Below are positions 1 through 11,656 of a DNA stretch of 64,000 nt, piece after piece; positions within the stretch are counted from its first letter, which is position 1; every line of letters begins with the position of its first letter. A program made the translations under genes and the position numbers. Source of the DNA: Manihot esculenta (Eukaryota > Streptophyta > Magnoliopsida > Malpighiales > Euphorbiaceae). Where the stretch lies: the NCBI RefSeq assembly GCF_001659605.2, contig NC_035168.2:8488058-8552057 (forward strand), given 5' to 3'. The notes under the pieces are model-generated. The model did not search any database. It had not been told where the DNA came from and saw nothing but the letters and a program-made list of their open reading frames with translations.

Positions 1-1
1 A

Positions 2-3000
2 GCCGTCCAGAGGTTGGGGTTGATGATCTCTGAGTTAGAGTGTCCTCTCTGGGTCAGTGGACCCAAGTGTGATCCATCAGTGGCAGAGTCAGTCTGTCAG
101 TGTAGTCCAGTTTTTGTTGAGGGGAGATGCATGTCCGCCGACCTTGTGGTTCTAGATTTGATAGATTTTGACGTCATTCTAGGGATGGACTGGTTATCTA
201 CCCATGGTGCTACCTTGGACTGCAGGGACAAGGTAGTCAGGTTCAGAGGTCAGGATGGATCAGAGGTTGTCTTCAGAGGAGACAGGAGGGGTACACCCAG
301 AGGTATGATCTCAGCTCTTCAGGCTCGTAGGTTGCTTAGGAAGGGATGTCAGGGGTATTTGGCTCATGTGAGAGAGCTAAATAGTCAGGTTAGAGAGCCC
401 GCCTCGGTGCCAGTGGTTAGAGAGTTCTTAGATGTGTTCCCAGACGAACTGCCAGGTTTACCACCTGCTAGGGAGATAGAGTTCGAGATAGAACTGATGC
501 CTGGAACCCGACCGATCTCTATCCCTCCCTACAGGATGGCGCCAGCAGAATTGAAAGAGTTGAAGGAGCAGTTGCAGGAACTGGTAGACAAGGGCTTCAT
601 CCGACCGAGTACCTCACCTTGGGGTGCTCCAGTTTTGTTTGTGAGAAAGAAGGATGGATCCCTTAGACTTTGTATCGACTACAGGCAGTTGAACAAAGTC
701 ACTACCAAGAACAAGTACCCATTGCCAAGGATCGACGATCTATTTGACCAGCTAGCAGGAGCGGGTTGTTTCTCCAAAATAGATCTGAGATCGGGGTACC
801 ATCAGTTGAGGATCAGGGAAGAGGACGTACCAAAGACAGCTTTCAGGACCAGATATGGGCATTTTGAGTTCCTTGTGATGCCGTTCGGGTTAACTAACGC
901 CCCTGCAGCATTCATGGATCTCATGAATAGAGTGTTTAGCCAGTACCTGGATCACTTCGTTATTGTCTTCATAGATGATATCTTGGTGTATTCCAGGAAT
1001 GCAGAGGAGCATGCCCATCATCTGAGGTTGGTTCTACAGACCTTGAGGGAACATGGCTTGTATGCCAAGTTCTCTAAGTGTGAGTTCTGGCTAAGGAGCA
1101 TTTCGTTCTTGGGGCATGTAGTGTCGGAGAATGGAATAGAGGTAGACCCCAAGAAGACAGAGACTGTGGCTAACTGGCCTAGACCCACTTCAGTGACAGA
1201 GATCAGGAGTTTCTTGGGTTTGGCAGGTTACTACAGGAGGTTCGTACAGGACTTCTCAAAGATAGCAGCTCCTCTGACCAGACTAACCAGGAAGAATCAG
1301 AAGTTTCTGTGGACCGACCAGTGCGAGGAGAGTTTTGAAGAGCTCAAGAAGAGGTTGACTTCAGCACCAGTTTTAGCTCTGCCATCTAGTGGTGAGGACT
1401 TTACAGTCTTTTGTGATGCGTCCCGTGTGAGACTGGGTTGTGTGCTTATGCAGAATGAGAAGGTGATTGCTTATGCTTCTAGGCAGCTGAAGAAGCATGA
1501 GTTGAATTACCCCACACATGACCTTGAGATGGCAGCAGTAATCTTTGCACTCAAGATGTGGAGGCACTACCTCTATGGGGTAAAATGTGAGATCTTCACA
1601 GATCATAAGAGCCTGCAGTACATCTTGAGTCAGAGGGATCTGAATCTGAGACAGAGGAGATGGGTAGAGTTGCTGAGTGACTATGATTGCAAGATTCAGT
1701 ATCATCCGGGTAAGGCGAATGTCGTGGCAGACGCCCTAAGCCGGAAGTCACTAGGCAGTCTATCCCACATCACGGCAGAGAGGAGACCGGTGGTGAAGGA
1801 GTTTTACAAGCTCATTGGTGAAGGTCTACAGTTGGAGTTATCTGGTACAGGTGCCTTGGTTGCTCAAATGAAAGTGACACCCGTGTTTCTGGAGCAGGTG
1901 GCTCAGAAACAGCATGAGGACCCAGAGTTAGTGAAGATTGCCAGGACTGTTCAGTCAGGCAAAGACAGTGAGTTCAGATTTGACAATAGGGGGATCCTCC
2001 GCTATGGGAGTCGATTATGTGTACCAGATGACATTGGGCTAAAAGGAAACATTATGAGAGAGGCTCATAATGCAAGATACAGCGTTCACCCCGGAGCCAC
2101 CAAGATGTATCAGGATCTAAAGAAGGTTTATTGGTGGCCAGCTATGAAGAGAGAAGTGGCACAGTTTGTGTCAGCCTGCGAGATATGTCAGAGGGTGAAG
2201 CTGGAACATCAGAAGCCGGCTGGAATGCTTAACCCGCTACCTATTCCAGAGTGGAAATGGGAGAATATAGCTATGGATTTCGTAGTGGGGTTACCGGCGA
2301 CGTCCAACAGATTGGACTCCATATGGGTGATTGTGGACAGACTCACCAAATCTGCTCACTTCATCCCTGTCAGGAGTGGCTATTCTGTGGACAAGTTGGC
2401 GCAAGTGTACGTTGATGAGATAGTCAGACTGCATGGGGTTCCTGTTTCTATAGTGTCGGATAGAGGGCCCCAGTTCACCTCCAGGTTTTGGCGGAGTCTG
2501 CAAAACGCCATGGGTACTAGATTGGATTTTAGCACTGCCTTCCATCCACAGACAGACAGACAGTCAGAGAGGACCATCCAGACCATAGAAGATATGCTGA
2601 GAATGTGTGTGCTGGACTTTGGCGGTTCTTGGAGGCAGCATCTACCTTTGGTGGAGTTTGCCTACAATAACAGCCATCATGCTAGCATCGGGATGGCTCC
2701 ATATGAAGCTTTATATGGGAGGAAGTGCAGATCACCTGTTTGCTGGGAAGAGGTAGGAGAGAGGTCCTTAGCAGGACCCGAGCTAGTAGAGATCACCAGC
2801 AGGGTGGTGCCCATGATCAGAGAAAGAATCAAGACAGCTGCAAGCAGACAGAAGAGTTATGCAGACATCCGCAGAAGATTAGTAGAGTTTCAGGAGGGGG
2901 ATCTGGTATTGCTTAAGGTGTCTCCAATGAAAGGAGTGGTTCGCTTTGGGAAGAAAGGTAAACTAGCCCCACGATACATCGGACCCTTCAAAATCTTGCA

Positions 3001-3310
3001 AAAGATTGGGAATGTATCGTACAAGCTGGATTTACCTGCTTCAATGGGGAGAATCCATCCGGTTTTCCATGTTTCTATGTTGAGAAAGTTCGTGTCAGAT
3101 CCGGGCAAGGTTCTTAGTGAGCCTGATGTGGAGATCCAAGAGGATCTCACCTATGTTGAGCAGCCAGTACGGATCCTAGACACCCAGATCAGGAAGCTGA
3201 GGAACAAGGAAATCCCGATGGTGAAAGTCCTTTGGAACCACCACAATATTGAGGAGTGTACCTGGGAGACACGGGAGTCCATGCTCCAACAGTATCCCCA
3301 TCTCTTTTAA
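2..3310 (+). CDS. Gypsy chromovirus pol polyprotein, element A, partial
   Basis: The frame is open from base 2 to the TAA at 3308-3310, so the true start lies outside the window. It matches element B's polyprotein from about residue 569 onward. Visible in order are the end of the aspartic protease (VILGMDWL), reverse transcriptase with FIDDILVYS, RNase H ([10 protein letters not shown]), the integrase zinc region (H-H-C-C), the integrase core with MDF, SDRGPQF and the catalytic Glu in QSERT, and a C-terminal chromodomain ending QQYPHLF. No stop interrupts the visible 1,100 codons. Two Gly-to-Arg changes relative to B fall in conserved places: beside the integrase Glu (TDRQSERT against TDGQSERT) and in RNase H (RVRLGC against RVGLGC). 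The reading frame is intact but the enzyme may not be functional. Confidence 0.92.
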   Translation, partial: AVQRLGLMISELECPLWVSGPKCDPSVAESVCQCSPVFVEGRCMSADLVVLDLIDFDVILGMDWLSTHGATLDCRDKVVRFRGQDGSEVVFRGDRRGTPRGMISALQARRLLRKGCQGYLAHVRELNSQVREPASVPVVREFLDVFPDELPGLPPAREIEFEIELMPGTRPISIPPYRMAPAELKELKEQLQELVDKGFIRPSTSPWGAPVLFVRKKDGSLRLCIDYRQLNKVTTKNKYPLPRIDDLFDQLAGAGCFSKIDLRSGYHQLRIREEDVPKTAFRTRYGHFEFLVMPFGLTNAPAAFMDLMNRVFSQYLDHFVIVFIDDILVYSRNAEEHAHHLRLVLQTLREHGLYAKFSKCEFWLRSISFLGHVVSENGIEVDPKKTETVANWPRPTSVTEIRSFLGLAGYYRRFVQDFSKIAAPLTRLTRKNQKFLWTDQCEESFEELKKRLTSAPVLALPSSGEDFTVFCDASRVRLGCVLMQNEKVIAYASRQLKKHELNYPTHDLEMAAVIFALKMWRHYLYGVKCEIFTDHKSLQYILSQRDLNLRQRRWVELLSDYDCKIQYHPGKANVVADALSRKSLGSLSHITAERRPVVKEFYKLIGEGLQLELSGTGALVAQMKVTPVFLEQVAQKQHEDPELVKIARTVQSGKDSEFRFDNRGILRYGSRLCVPDDIGLKGNIMREAHNARYSVHPGATKMYQDLKKVYWWPAMKREVAQFVSACEICQRVKLEHQKPAGMLNPLPIPEWKWENIAMDFVVGLPATSNRLDSIWVIVDRLTKSAHFIPVRSGYSVDKLAQVYVDEIVRLHGVPVSIVSDRGPQFTSRFWRSLQNAMGTRLDFSTAFHPQTDRQSERTIQTIEDMLRMCVLDFGGSWRQHLPLVEFAYNNSHHASIGMAPYEALYGRKCRSPVCWEEVGERSLAGPELVEITSRVVPMIRERIKTAASRQKSYADIRRRLVEFQEGDLVLLKVSPMKGVVRFGKKGKLAPRYIGPFKILQKIGNVSYKLDLPASMGRIHPVFHVSMLRKFVSDPGKVLSEPDVEIQEDLTYVEQPVRILDTQIRKLRNKEIPMVKVLWNHHNIEECTWETRESMLQQYPHLF

Positions 3311-3588
3311 GGTTAGATCTTTATGTGTTTATGTATGTATGTTATGTTGATTGCTATGCATGTACTAGTTGAGGAACATTCGGGGACGAATGTTCTTAAG
3401 GGGGGGAGAATGTAATACCCGGCTAGACTCCGGTATCGGAATTCCTACCGTCCGGTGGAATCTCGGATGTCGGAGACCTCTAGAAGGGTAGAATCATGTT
3501 TTATAAAATGCTTTCATGAATTTTAATGGTTTTAAGTATGAAATTAAATGAGTTTTTGCATGAAAATAGCATTGGAGGAAAACCCAGG

Positions 3589-3770
3589 TTCGGCCGCCGA
3601 AAGTCAAGTTCGGCCGCCGAACATGCATGCGTTTTGGAGTCACGTTAGGCCCCCGAAAGCATGAGTGAGGGAAGTCAAGGTTCGGCCGCCGAACCTCATG
3701 TTCGGCCGCCGAACCTCATGTTCGGCCGCCGAACATTTGCATGGATGCGGAGGCACATTCGGCCCCCGAA
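3589..3770 (+). promoter_or_regulatory. U3 array of GCC-box-like palindromes, LTR A
   Basis: Five copies of TTCGGCCGCCGAA and one TTCGGCCCCCGAA lie in about 180 bp and end about 20 bp before the TATA box. Each has TTCGG/CCGAA inverted arms and contains GCCGCC, the core bound by plant ERF-family factors. The position suggests an upstream activating region; a regulatory role is inferred. Confidence 0.5.
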
Positions 3771-3788
3771 CGTGGTCTGGCCAGCCAC

Positions 3789-3796
3789 TATAAAAG
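3789..3796 (+). promoter_or_regulatory. TATA box of LTR A
   Basis: TATAAAAG just downstream of the palindrome array. The same box occurs at the equivalent place in B and D, and a variant is present in C and F, so it is the likely retrotransposon promoter. Confidence 0.6.
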
Positions 3797-4313
3797 GGTC
3801 CCTTAGCCGAAAACGGGCGAGCTTTTTCCCCATTTTCGGCCAAGGTGAGCTCTCCGCCGTCCCTCACCCATTTTTGATATTTTTCCTCTAAATCTTTCGA
3901 GATTTTCACTTGTTTTCACTTGGTTGTGAAGATTTAAGCTTTTGAAACAAGTTTTGGAGCTTTGGGAACTCAGGAGCTCATTTCCGTGGATCTCCAAGTT
4001 TAGGTCGTCTTCCTCTCGATCTTCAAGAGGTAAGAGCCGATCTTAAGCTCCTTATATGTTCTAAATAAGTTTTATGCAAGATCTAAGGGTAGAAATGCAT
4101 GCTAGGGTATATGTTGAGTTATGGGTATATATTGATGTTTTGAACAATGTGTGTTGTTTGAGTATGTTTGAAGTGTTGTAGATGGGGTATATGCATGTTT
4201 GAGGCCCCTAGGAACTTGTATGCATGCTTTGGTTGAAAAATATGCATGATGGGTAGGTTTGGAGGCGAAATGGGCAAAGGGAGCCGAGTTTCTGCCCTTT
4301 GGCAGAAACCAGG

Positions 4314-4501
4314 TTCGGCAGCCGAAGGTACTTTCGGCCGCCGAACATGGCTGGGGAGGCAGGCCTTTCGGCTGCCGAAGTTGCCCCCGAAAAGAGACTT
4401 TCGTCTCTGTCTGGCACTTTCGGCCGCCGAAGGTGCCGCCGAACCTAGCTGAGTTTCGTCTCTGTCCAGGACTTTCGGCCGCCGAAGGTGCCGCCGAAAG
4501 T
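4314..4501 (+). repeat. Leader array of GCC-box-like palindromes, LTR A
   Basis: A second cluster of TTCGGCCGCCGAA, TTCGGCAGCCGAA and TTCGGCTGCCGAA units, downstream of the TATA box and therefore probably transcribed. As RNA each unit could form a five-base-pair stem. The same cluster is present in B, C, D and, weakly, F. Confidence 0.6.
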
Positions 4502-4850
4502 GCCCTGTTCAGCCATTTCATGCATATTTTCTGTGATGTTTTCATGATGTTTTAGGGGGTTTTTGGGGGATATATTAGAGTCATGTTTATATATGTTTGG
4601 TCCCTCATTGGAGTCCACCTGTGGAGGTTCGGACCCGAGGAACCGAGGACCCCAGCAGTGAGTTCAGCTGCTTCGGTATTGTCAGAGTCAGCCAGAGGTG
4701 AGTGGAACTAAACTCAATCTTTTAAATTAAATGTTTTATCATGTTTCATGCATCATGATTATGTAATAGGATGATTGCATTAGTTTCACGAATATGCCGC
4801 ATTGCATAAATTGTTGTTGTTGTGGGTGAATGTTGGATGACCCAATTAGT

Positions 4851-5051
4851 CCAAGACAGGAAGACCAGGCCCCATGCTACAGGCCTGGCACAGAGTAAGC
4901 AAGTCCAGGCCCCAGTCTACAGGCCTGGCACAGAGTAAGGTACGGTTATGGGACTCGAAGACCAGGAGCCCAGAGGAGGCCCTGGGAAAATGGTAAGTAA
5001 TGTATGTATGACAGGAAGACCAGGACCCCATTCTACAGGCCTGGCACAGAG
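4851..5051 (+). repeat. LTR minisatellite, element A type
   Basis: Three imperfect copies of a unit built on GACCAGGCCCCA-(T/G)-CTACAGGCCTGGCACAGAGT. The other family members carry a minisatellite at the same LTR position; D's unit is related to this one, whereas those of B, C and F differ. Confidence 0.8.
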
Positions 5052-5665
5052 TTAACTTGGACTAATTGGTGACGAGTTCACCCAACCCTTATGTGAATTG
5101 TCTGTGTTATGATGCATTCCATTTGAGCATAGTGTTAATGTGTTTTTACTAGCTCTACTCACTGGGCTTTTAGCTCACCCCTCTCCCTTTTCCCCCAGGC
5201 TTACAGGTACAGTATAGTGCGGGAGTCCGGATAGAATAAAGAAGTCATGCTTATGTAATAGCTAGCAATGGACATGATCAAATTGTAATGTAAAAGTACA
5301 GTATAGTTATGTAATGAGTTTTATGGATGATTAGTGTGCGCTTGACCATAGAATGTTGTATCCCTTTTACACATGATCTTGGTTATTTTTATGTCACTTA
5401 TGTAAACCAACTCAATAGATGTATGTTACCCATTGAGGGCACAGATGAGATCCCACAGAGGGATCAAGATTATGTTTATGTTTATGCAGGTTGAGTTTGG
5501 TTGATGTTCCATGGAAAGAAAAGTTTTAATTTTTATGTATATTGTTGATCATGTATGGGATTAAGCAGGTTCACAGGATGCATGTTAGGCTTGCTACGGG
5601 TCCCGGCGGCCTTAAGTCGACCCGGATCCTAGCGCCGGTAGCGGTCCGATTTTCGGGTCGTTACA

Positions 5666-5671
5666 ATTACA
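5666..5671. repeat. Remnant tip of B's 3' LTR with predicted target-site duplication of A
   Basis: ATTACA directly precedes B's reversed polypurine tract and is the last six bases of the family's reversed LTR end (GGGTATTACA). ATTAC (5666-5670) would be the 5-bp duplication made when A inserted; its partner should lie left of the window. Confidence 0.6.
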
Positions 5672-5780
5672 TTCTCCCCCCCTTAAGAACATTCGTCCCC
5701 GAATGTTCCTCACTAGCACACATAGCATGGCAAAGAACATAACACACATACTAGGCACATAAACACATAGGGATCTAACC

Positions 5781-8700
5781 TTAAAAGAGATGAGGGTACT
5801 GCTGGAGCATAGACTCCCGTGTCTCCCAAGTGCATTCCTCTAGATTGTGGTGGTTCCACAGGACTTTCACCATCGGGATTTCCTTGTTTCTTAACTTTCT
5901 GATCTGGGTGTCTACGATCCGCACTGGCTGTTCAACATAGGTGAGATCCTCTTGGACCTCCACATCATACTCACTAAGAACCTTGCTCGGATCTGACACA
6001 AACTTCCTCAACATTGAAACATGGAAAACCGGATGGATTCTTTCCATTGAAGCAGGTAAATCCAGCTTGTACGACACATTCCCAATCTTTTGCAAGATTT
6101 CAAAGGGTCCGATGTATCGTGGGGCTAGTTTACCTTTCTTCCCAAAGCGAACCACTCCCTTCATTGGAGACACCTTGAGCAATACCAGATCCCCCTCCTG
6201 AAACTCTAACTGTCTTCTGCGGACGTCTGCATAGCTCTTCTGTCTGCTGGTAGCAGTCTTGATTCTCTCTCTGATTATGGGTACCACCCTGCTGGTTATC
6301 TCTACTAGCTCAGGCCCTGCCAAAGCCTTTTCTCCAACTTCCTCCCAGCAAACAGGTGACCTGCACTTCCTCCCATATAAACCTTCATATGGAGCCATCC
6401 CGATGCTAGCATGATGGCTGTTGTTGTAGGCAAACTCCACCAAAGGTAGATGCTGCCTCCAAGAACCGCCAAAGTCCAGCACACACATTCTGAGCATATC
6501 TTCGATGGTCTGGATGGTCCTTTCTGACTGTCCATCAGTCTGGGGGTGGAAGGCAGTACTGAAGTCCAACCTAGTACCCATGGCATTCTGCAGACTCCGC
6601 CAAAATCTGGAGGTGAACTGGGGCCCTCTATCTGATACTATCGAAACAGGAACCCCATGCAGCCTGACGATCTCATCCACATATACCTGCGCCAACTTGT
6701 CCACAGAGTAGCCACTCCTGACAGGAATGAAGTGAGCAGATTTGGTGAGTCTGTCCACAATCACCCATATGGAGTCCACTCTGTTGGACGCCGCCGGTAA
6801 CCCCACTACGAAATCCATAGCTATATTCTCCCATTTCCACTCTGGAATAGGTAGCGGGTTAAGCATTCCAGCCGGCTTCTGATGTTCCAGCTTCACCCTC
6901 TGACATACTTCGCAGGCGGACACAAACTGTGCCACTTCTTTCTTCATCGCTGGCCACCAATAAACCTTCTTTAGATCTTGATACATCTTGGTGGCTCCGG
7001 GGTGAATGCTGTATCTTGCATTATGAGCCTCTCTCATAATGTCTCCTTTTAGCCCAATGTCATCTGGTACACATAGTCTGCTCCCATAGCGGAGGATCCC
7101 CTTACTGTCGAATCTGAACTCACTATTATTGCCTGACTGAACAGTCCTGGCAATTTTCACTAACTCCGGGTCCTCATGCTGTTTCTGAGCCACCTGCTCC
7201 AGAAACACGGGTGCCACTCTCATCTGGGCCACCAAGGCACCTGTACCAGACAACTCCATCTGTAAACCTTCCTCAATAAGCTTGTAAAACTCCTTCACCA
7301 TGGGTCTCCTCTCTGCCGCGATGTGGGATAGACTACCGAGTGATTTCCGGCTTAAGGCGTCTGCCACAACATTCGCCTTACCCGGATGGTACTGAATCTT
7401 GCAATCATAGTCACTCAGCAGTTCTACCCACCTCCTCTGCCTCAGATTCAGATCCCTCTGACTCAAGATGTACTGCAGGCTCTTATGATCTGTAAAGATC
7501 TCACATTTTACCCCATAGAGGTAGTGCCTCCACATCTTGAGTGCAAAGATTACTGCTGCCATCTCAAGGTCATGTGTGGGGTAATTCAACTCATGCTTCT
7601 TCAGCTGCCTAGAAGCATAAGCGATCACCCTCTCATTCTGCATCAGTACACAACCCAGTCCCACACGGGACGCATCACAAAAGACTGTAAAGTCCTCATC
7701 ACTAGATGGCAGAGCTAACACTGGTGCTGAAGTCAACCTCTTCTTAAGCTCTTTAAAACTCTTTTCGCACTGGTCGGTCCACAGAAACTTCTGATTCTTC
7801 CTGGTCAGTCTGGTCAGAGGAGCTGCTATTTTCGAGAAGTCCTGAACGAACCTCCTGTAGTAACCTGCCAAACCCAAGAAACTTCTAATCTCTGTCACTG
7901 AAGTGGGTCTAGGCCAGTTAGCCACAGTCTCTGTCTTCTTGGGATCTACCTCAATACCATTCTCAGATACTACATGCCCCAAGAACGAAATGCTCCTCAG
8001 CCAGAACTCACATTTAGAGAACTTGGCATACAAGCCATGTTCCCTCAAAGTCTGCAAGACCAACCGCAGATGATGGGCATGCTCCTCTGCATTCCTGGAA
8101 TACACCAAGATATCATCTATGAAGACAATAACGAAGTGATCCAGGTACTGGCTAAACACTCTATTCATGAGATCCATGAATGCTGCAGGGGCATTGGTTA
8201 ACCCGAACGGCATTACAAGGAACTCAAAATGCCCATATCTGGTCCTGAAGGCTGTCTTTGGCACGTCTTCATTCCTTATCCTTAGCTGATGGTACCCCGA
8301 TCTTAGATCTATTTTGGAGAAACAACCTGCTCCGGCTAGCTGGTCGAATAGATCATCGATCCTAGGCAATGGGTACCTATTCTTGGTAGTGACTTTGTTC
8401 AACTGCCTGTAGTCGATACAAAGTCTAAGGGATCCATCCTTCTTCCTCACAAACAAGACCGGAGCACCCCAAGGCGAGGTACTCTGTCGGATGAAACCCT
8501 TTTCTACCAGCTCTTGCAATTGCTCTTTCAACTCCTTTAACTCAGCTGGAGCCATCCTGTAGGGAGGGATAGAGATCGGTCTAGTTCCAGGCATCAACTC
8601 TATCTCGAACTCTATCTCTCTAGCAGGTGGTAAACCTGGAAGCTCATCAGGAAAGACATCCTGAAACTCTCTGACAACTGGCACCGAGGCCGGCTCCCTG

Positions 8701-10793
8701 ACCTGACTGTCTAGCTCTCTCACATGAGCTAAGTACCCCTGACATCCCTTCCTAAGCAACCTATGAGCCTGAAGAGCTGATATCAGACCTCTAGGTGTGC
8801 CCCTCTTGTCTCCTCTGAAGACTACCTCTGACCCGTTCTGATCTCTGAACCTGACTACCTTGTCCCTGCAGTCCAAGGTAGCACCATGGGTAGATAGCCA
8901 ATCCATCCCTAGAATGACGTCAAAGTCTGTCAAATCTAGAACCACAAGGTCGGCGGAGAGGCATCTTCCCTCAATAAAAACTGGACTGTACTGGCAGACT
9001 AACACTGCCACTAACGGGTCACACTTGGGTCCACTGACCCATAGGGGACACTCTAACCCAGAGACTATCAGACCTAACCTCTCAACGGCTCTCGGAGCAA
9101 TAAATGAATGAGATGCACCCGGGTCCATTAATGCATACACATCAGAACACCCAATGACGAGATTACCTGACACCACGGTGTTGGATGTGTTAGCCTCCTG
9201 CTGTGTCATGTTGAAGATCCTGGCTGGAGCTGATGGACCTTCACCTCGGGAACCAGAAGAAGAGGCTGCCCCTCTCCCTCTACCTCTGCCACTGCCCTGA
9301 GTTGTGGCTGGAACTGCTGGCTGTGCCACACTACCAGAAGCTGTCTGCTGGGGCTGGCCCATAAAAGGCGCTCTAGGACAATCCCGAGCTATGTGTCCCT
9401 CCTGTCCACATTTGAAACATGCATTAGTCCCAGCTCGACACACTCCCCTGTGTGGTCTTCCACATCTCTGGCATTCTGTACCATCTGAGCCTGAGCTCGA
9501 GCCACCGCCAAATCCCAGACCGGATTTCAACTTGTTCCAAAACTTATTCTTCTTCGGCTTCTTGGTGGTGCTATCCCACCTCTTCTTACTTGAGCTCTGA
9601 GAAGAGAAACCTGGTCCTCCTCTGTTTGGGGTCTTAACCCCTGAAGACTGGGTCACTGACTGCTTCACTGACCCCTCAACTATAGCACTTGCCTCCATTC
9701 TTCGAGCCATATCCACCACAGTGTGGAAACTTTCTCTCTCAGCTGACTGAACCAACGAGGAGTACCTGGAATGCAGCTTCATAACATACTTCTTGGCTTT
9801 CTTCGTATCTGAATCTAGAGCTTGCCCTGAAAAAGGCAATAGCTCCAAGAATTTATCCGTGAACTCCTCTACACTCATGTGCTCTGACTGCCTAAGTTGC
9901 TCAAACTCAATCATTTTCAGTTCTCTAGAACTGTCTGGAAACGCCCATCCAGCGAACTCATTCGCAAATTCTTCCCATGTCATACCGTCTAGTCTCGGGT
10001 CCACATAACACTTGAACCATTCCCGTGCCTTCTTGCACTTTAAAGTGAACCCTGCCATCTGAATGGCCCTGCTGTCACTTGCCCCTAGCTCATCAGTTAT
10101 TGTCTTCACTACTCTCAGATACTCAAAGGGGTCATCCCCTGACTTGTATTTGGGAGCATCTAGCTTGAGGTAATCTGTCATCTTTACCTTGCTCCCATCG
10201 ACTGAGCTAGGTCTAGGAGGTTGAGTAACTGGGGCTGCTGGTTCTGTAGGTGGTGGAGGTGGAGGTGCAGCATTCCCCGAGGTGGGGTTTGCCGGGTTTG
10301 GATAGAAGGGTGAGGGTGGATAAGCTGGGTACTGTGGGTAAGGTGGATAGAAAGGTGGATAAGGCATGTAGGTAGGGTAGGGGTTAAAGCTGGAGTAATC
10401 CGATGTACCTCCCATCGGATACCCTGAACCCTGTGGGAAGGGTGGATAATGGGGTGGAAAACCATACCCCGAGGCCTGAACGCCTCCCTGTGACTCCCCT
10501 GTCCCTTCTTCCTGCATGCTCACATCCAGGTTCCCATCCCTCCTCTGATCCTCTTCCATAACCTCTCTCACATCTGAAGAACTTCCACCTCTATCTGTCC
10601 CCCTTCTGCTAGCATCAAAAGACCTTCTAGGGTCCCTTGACACCCTTTCTCTGTTGGCTCTACAAGACATTGCCCTAGGCAATGTAGGAGGACGGGCGCT
10701 CGTGCCCTCATCCTCAGGTGGCACTCCAGTCAATCGCGCAGATCGACGAGTTCCTCTCATCTTATTCTCTGAAAAACAGTTCATAACAAGCAA
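5781..10793 (-). CDS. Gypsy chromovirus gag-pol polyprotein, element B (intact, 1,670 aa)
   Basis: One unbroken frame. An arginine- and proline-rich N-terminus (1-200, with Tyr/Pro repeats) is followed by the gag domain (about 203-330), a half zinc knuckle [12 protein letters not shown] (441-452), the zinc knuckle [14 protein letters not shown] (459-472), the aspartic protease with DPGASHSF (557-564), reverse transcriptase (about 770-950, FIDD at 891-894), RNase H (about 1036-1145, Asp1040), the integrase zinc region (about 1257-1297), the integrase core with Asp1327, Asp1388 and Glu1424, and a chromodomain in the last 50 residues. The polyprotein copies element RNA and integrates the DNA; chromodomains of this class bind histone marks and guide insertion. 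The N-terminus MLVMNCF is uncertain: the conserved part begins at [10 protein letters not shown], residue 12. The intact frame makes B the best candidate here for an active or recently active copy. Confidence 0.95.
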   Translation of the reverse strand: MLVMNCFSENKMRGTRRSARLTGVPPEDEGTSARPPTLPRAMSCRANRERVSRDPRRSFDASRRGTDRGGSSSDVREVMEEDQRRDGNLDVSMQEEGTGESQGGVQASGYGFPPHYPPFPQGSGYPMGGTSDYSSFNPYPTYMPYPPFYPPYPQYPAYPPSPFYPNPANPTSGNAAPPPPPPTEPAAPVTQPPRPSSVDGSKVKMTDYLKLDAPKYKSGDDPFEYLRVVKTITDELGASDSRAIQMAGFTLKCKKAREWFKCYVDPRLDGMTWEEFANEFAGWAFPDSSRELKMIEFEQLRQSEHMSVEEFTDKFLELLPFSGQALDSDTKKAKKYVMKLHSRYSSLVQSAERESFHTVVDMARRMEASAIVEGSVKQSVTQSSGVKTPNRGGPGFSSQSSSKKRWDSTTKKPKKNKFWNKLKSGLGFGGGSSSGSDGTECQRCGRPHRGVCRAGTNACFKCGQEGHIARDCPRAPFMGQPQQTASGSVAQPAVPATTQGSGRGRGRGAASSSGSRGEGPSAPARIFNMTQQEANTSNTVVSGNLVIGCSDVYALMDPGASHSFIAPRAVERLGLIVSGLECPLWVSGPKCDPLVAVLVCQYSPVFIEGRCLSADLVVLDLTDFDVILGMDWLSTHGATLDCRDKVVRFRDQNGSEVVFRGDKRGTPRGLISALQAHRLLRKGCQGYLAHVRELDSQVREPASVPVVREFQDVFPDELPGLPPAREIEFEIELMPGTRPISIPPYRMAPAELKELKEQLQELVEKGFIRQSTSPWGAPVLFVRKKDGSLRLCIDYRQLNKVTTKNRYPLPRIDDLFDQLAGAGCFSKIDLRSGYHQLRIRNEDVPKTAFRTRYGHFEFLVMPFGLTNAPAAFMDLMNRVFSQYLDHFVIVFIDDILVYSRNAEEHAHHLRLVLQTLREHGLYAKFSKCEFWLRSISFLGHVVSENGIEVDPKKTETVANWPRPTSVTEIRSFLGLAGYYRRFVQDFSKIAAPLTRLTRKNQKFLWTDQCEKSFKELKKRLTSAPVLALPSSDEDFTVFCDASRVGLGCVLMQNERVIAYASRQLKKHELNYPTHDLEMAAVIFALKMWRHYLYGVKCEIFTDHKSLQYILSQRDLNLRQRRWVELLSDYDCKIQYHPGKANVVADALSRKSLGSLSHIAAERRPMVKEFYKLIEEGLQMELSGTGALVAQMRVAPVFLEQVAQKQHEDPELVKIARTVQSGNNSEFRFDSKGILRYGSRLCVPDDIGLKGDIMREAHNARYSIHPGATKMYQDLKKVYWWPAMKKEVAQFVSACEVCQRVKLEHQKPAGMLNPLPIPEWKWENIAMDFVVGLPAASNRVDSIWVIVDRLTKSAHFIPVRSGYSVDKLAQVYVDEIVRLHGVPVSIVSDRGPQFTSRFWRSLQNAMGTRLDFSTAFHPQTDGQSERTIQTIEDMLRMCVLDFGGSWRQHLPLVEFAYNNSHHASIGMAPYEGLYGRKCRSPVCWEEVGEKALAGPELVEITSRVVPIIRERIKTATSRQKSYADVRRRQLEFQEGDLVLLKVSPMKGVVRFGKKGKLAPRYIGPFEILQKIGNVSYKLDLPASMERIHPVFHVSMLRKFVSDPSKVLSEYDVEVQEDLTYVEQPVRIVDTQIRKLRNKEIPMVKVLWNHHNLEECTWETRESMLQQYPHLF

Positions 10794-11016
10794 ACATTAG
10801 CATCATATGGTTCATGTGGGCACACATGAACCCTCATCACATACATCATATAGCATAGCATATCATTAATGCACATGTACAAAATCATGGCATTTCACAT
10901 CATCATACAAGACAGGACTCAACATCCTATCCTAGTGGACATGACCTTCCTATTGTGCTTGACCTTCTATCACATCTATGAGCCCGACACTCTAGGTCCG
11001 ATCCTATGAACCTAGG

Positions 11017-11028
11017 GCTTTGATACCA
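11017..11028 (-). other. Primer-binding site of element B
   Basis: On the minus strand this reads TGGTATCAAAGC, three bases inside the 5' LTR. It is the initiator-tRNA-Met primer site (TGGTATCAGAGC, exact in element C) with one G-to-A change. Confidence 0.75.
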
Positions 11029-11656
11029 TTCTGTAACGCCCCGGAAATCCGGACCGCTACCGGCGCTAGGATCCGGGTCGACTTAAGGCCGCCGGGACCC
11101 GTAGCAAGCCTGACATATAACCTGTACACCTGTATAATCCCATACATGATCATCAACATGCATAAAAATTAAAACTTTCCTTCATACATACTGTCATTAA
11201 CTAACTCAACCTGTGCACACTCTGAACATATACGTAACATAGTCCCTCTGTGGGATCTCATCAAGCCTTAAAGGCAATACAACCTGTGTTGAGTTAGTTT
11301 ACATAAACATCATAACATAAGATCATGTGTGTACAAAAGGGATTAACAATATACTACGGTCAAGCACAACTCTATCCTCAATAACCTCATTACACAATAT
11401 ACTGAATATTTTTACATTTCATCATAATACAATTGTCATGTCCACAAACTAACTATTACATACATATGACTTTTTCTCTTCTTGCCTTCTCTATCTATCC
11501 CGTACCTGCAAACCTGGGGGTTAGGGGAGAGGGGTGAGCTAGATGCCCAGTGAGTAGAACTATAAAAAGAATATTTAAAATATGCTATCATGAAATGCGC
11601 CACTGCTCAAACAAATCACACCACGGATGGACTGATTCAAAAATCCCTCAACTCCA

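Larger units (their letters stand above)
1..5665 (+). mobile_element. Ty3/Gypsy chromovirus element A (left part outside window)
   Basis: Right-hand part of an LTR retrotransposon on the + strand: the end of the protease, then reverse transcriptase, RNase H, integrase and chromodomain, then the polypurine tract at about 3400-3409 and a complete 3' LTR. The chromodomain at the end of pol and the long (about 2.2 kb) LTRs fit the Tekay/Del group of chromoviruses; the clade call is inferred from domain order. Its right end is followed by ATTAC and then by the polypurine tract of element B on the opposite strand, so A appears to be inserted into B's 3' LTR. The 5' LTR, gag and zinc knuckle lie beyond the left edge. 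Confidence 0.93.
3411..5665 (+). repeat. 3' LTR of element A
   Basis: The 2,255-bp LTR starts TGTAATACCCGG directly after a polypurine tract and ends CGGGTCGTTACA. The same termini, reversed, bound the LTRs of B, C and D. It contains a U3 palindrome array, a TATA box, a second palindrome array in the transcribed leader, and a three-unit minisatellite, all annotated separately. A conserved short hairpin (AGAGAC, four-base loop, GTCTCT) lies near 4393-4408. The short frames seen inside it on both strands come from the GC-rich palindromes and are not genes. Confidence 0.93.

Noticed and set aside
4102..4555. Overlapping frames on both strands inside the LTRs (also at 12094-12590, 24650-25208, 32230-32788, 33630-34177)
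   Set aside because: They are translations of the GC-rich TTCGGCGGCCGAA palindromes, which stay open in several frames on both strands; the peptides (GGTFGGRK, SAAEGAAE) are low-complexity and match no protein.
3411..5670. Head-to-head A and B as a single inverted element or assembly inversion
   Set aside because: The ATTACA remnant next to B's polypurine tract is explained by nested insertion; kept as the alternative until the left flank is seen.
5941..9111. Frames antisense to gag-pol in A, B and C
   Set aside because: They repeat at the same places in each copy only because the sense gene is conserved; no independent similarity.
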